Source: DATDRQ01 sp035291645 (GTDB lineage Bacteria; Chloroflexota; Anaerolineae; Anaerolineales; UBA4823). Taken from it: 5,900 bases of DNA. The notes beneath the pieces are model-generated. The model made no database searches. It was not told the origin of the DNA and saw only the letters and a program-made list of their open reading frames with translations. Within the stretch, counting starts at the first letter, position 1, and each line of letters opens with the position of its first letter. Below, in pieces: positions 5,457 through 5,900 of this stretch. The DNA lies in the NCBI GenBank assembly GCA_035291645.1, contig DATDRQ010000133.1, positions 1 to 5,900 on the forward strand. Direction: 5' to 3'. The position numbers and the translations under genes were made by a program.

Positions 5457-5900
5457 ACCTTTCCATTGAAACGCGCCAGATTGGTGAGTGGTGGGTGAAC
5501 CAGCACCTGCCTGACGGCGAGGGCCCGCACCCTGTGCTGCTCCTGGTGCATGGATGGACCGGCGATGAGAATGTGATGTGGATCTTCGCCCAGCGGTTAT
5601 CCAGAGAATATCTCATGATCGCTCCGCGCGGGTTGCATCCTGCCCCAAACGGAGGTTATGGCTGGCACGAACATCGCCAGGAAGACTTGCCACACTATGA
5701 AGAACTCCAGCCATCCATCGACCGGCTGTTGGATTTGTTGCGTACGGACAATTTTCCGGCTGCAGATTTCAGCCGGCTCGCTGCCATCGGGTTCAGCCAG
5801 GGAGCCGCTCTGCTCTTCACCGCTGCATTACTTTATCCGGATCGGTTCCAGGTGCTGGCTGGTCTATCGGGATTTCTCCCCTCCGGCGTCGACCCGCTGG
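5453..5900 (+). CDS. Serine alpha/beta hydrolase (carboxylesterase/phospholipase-like), 3' end outside window
   Basis: The frame runs without a stop from ATG 5453 to the right edge, giving 149 residues. It starts within the previous gene's stop (ATGA). LLLVHGWTGDE (about 29-39) is the oxyanion-hole strand and loop, and IGFSQGAAL contains the nucleophile elbow G-F-S-Q-G with Ser115. APRGLHPAPNGGYGWHEH (57-74) fits the loop after strand 4 of the Abhydrolase_2 carboxylesterase/phospholipase group, where GFSQG is typical. The acid (Asp) and His of the triad should lie past 5900. The residues up to LSGFLPSG match the strand after the elbow. Cytoplasmic location is likely, since no signal peptide is seen. 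The substrate is unknown; short acyl esters or lysophospholipids are typical for the group. Dienelactone hydrolase-like enzymes are an alternative. Confidence 0.9.
   Translation, partial: MNLSIETRQIGEWWVNQHLPDGEGPHPVLLLVHGWTGDENVMWIFAQRLSREYLMIAPRGLHPAPNGGYGWHEHRQEDLPHYEELQPSIDRLLDLLRTDNFPAADFSRLAAIGFSQGAALLFTAALLYPDRFQVLAGLSGFLPSGVDPL

Overview
The window is a compact bacterial chromosomal segment with short intergenic gaps and moderately high GC. It shows no mobile element, CRISPR array or phage gene. The mix of genes (an NAD-dependent ligase, an oxoamine-synthase-type PLP enzyme, an RlmI-type methyltransferase, tmRNA, an ECF sigma factor with a small membrane partner, and a conserved 'GNEGRARVCARRAAG' protein) reminds me of Chloroflexota (Anaerolineae-like) genomes. 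That placement is an impression from protein style, not a proven assignment.

Left block (1-3200, all + strand): the 3' end of ligA (C-terminal helix-hairpin-helix and BRCT parts), then a complete alpha-oxoamine synthase family PLP enzyme (734-1948), then a complete RlmI-like 23S rRNA cytosine methyltransferase with a GTG start (2007-3200). Spacings of 39 and 58 bp allow co-transcription, but the three products do not form a pathway. A 12-bp perfect hairpin at 3209-3242 closes the block.

Centre (3251-3760): a complete one-piece tmRNA gene (ssrA) on the - strand. It can be read from its acceptor stem, T arm and a tag frame encoding ANRTTLNALPLAA followed by TAA. Its promoter interleaves with an oppositely directed promoter serving the next + strand unit. 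That unit is an ECF sigma factor (3761-4354) followed after 18 bp by a small membrane-hairpin protein (4373-4708), a candidate sigma regulator. The sigma ATG overlaps the stop of a possible 12-codon leader ORF that owns the only good Shine-Dalgarno sequence.

Right block (4730-5900): a conserved helical protein of unknown function on the - strand (4730-5071) faces the sigma operon tail-to-tail. It is divergent from a + strand pair: a 74-residue two-TM protein (5232-5456) overlapping by 4 bp the start of a serine alpha/beta hydrolase (5453 to beyond the window end). The hydrolase is truncated by the window, so it is easily missed in an ORF scan that requires a stop codon.

The most rewarding points are the tmRNA and its unusual tag, the interleaved ssrA/sigma promoters, the putative leader ORF and the uncharacterised small membrane proteins. 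I found no convincing wholly new multi-gene system.
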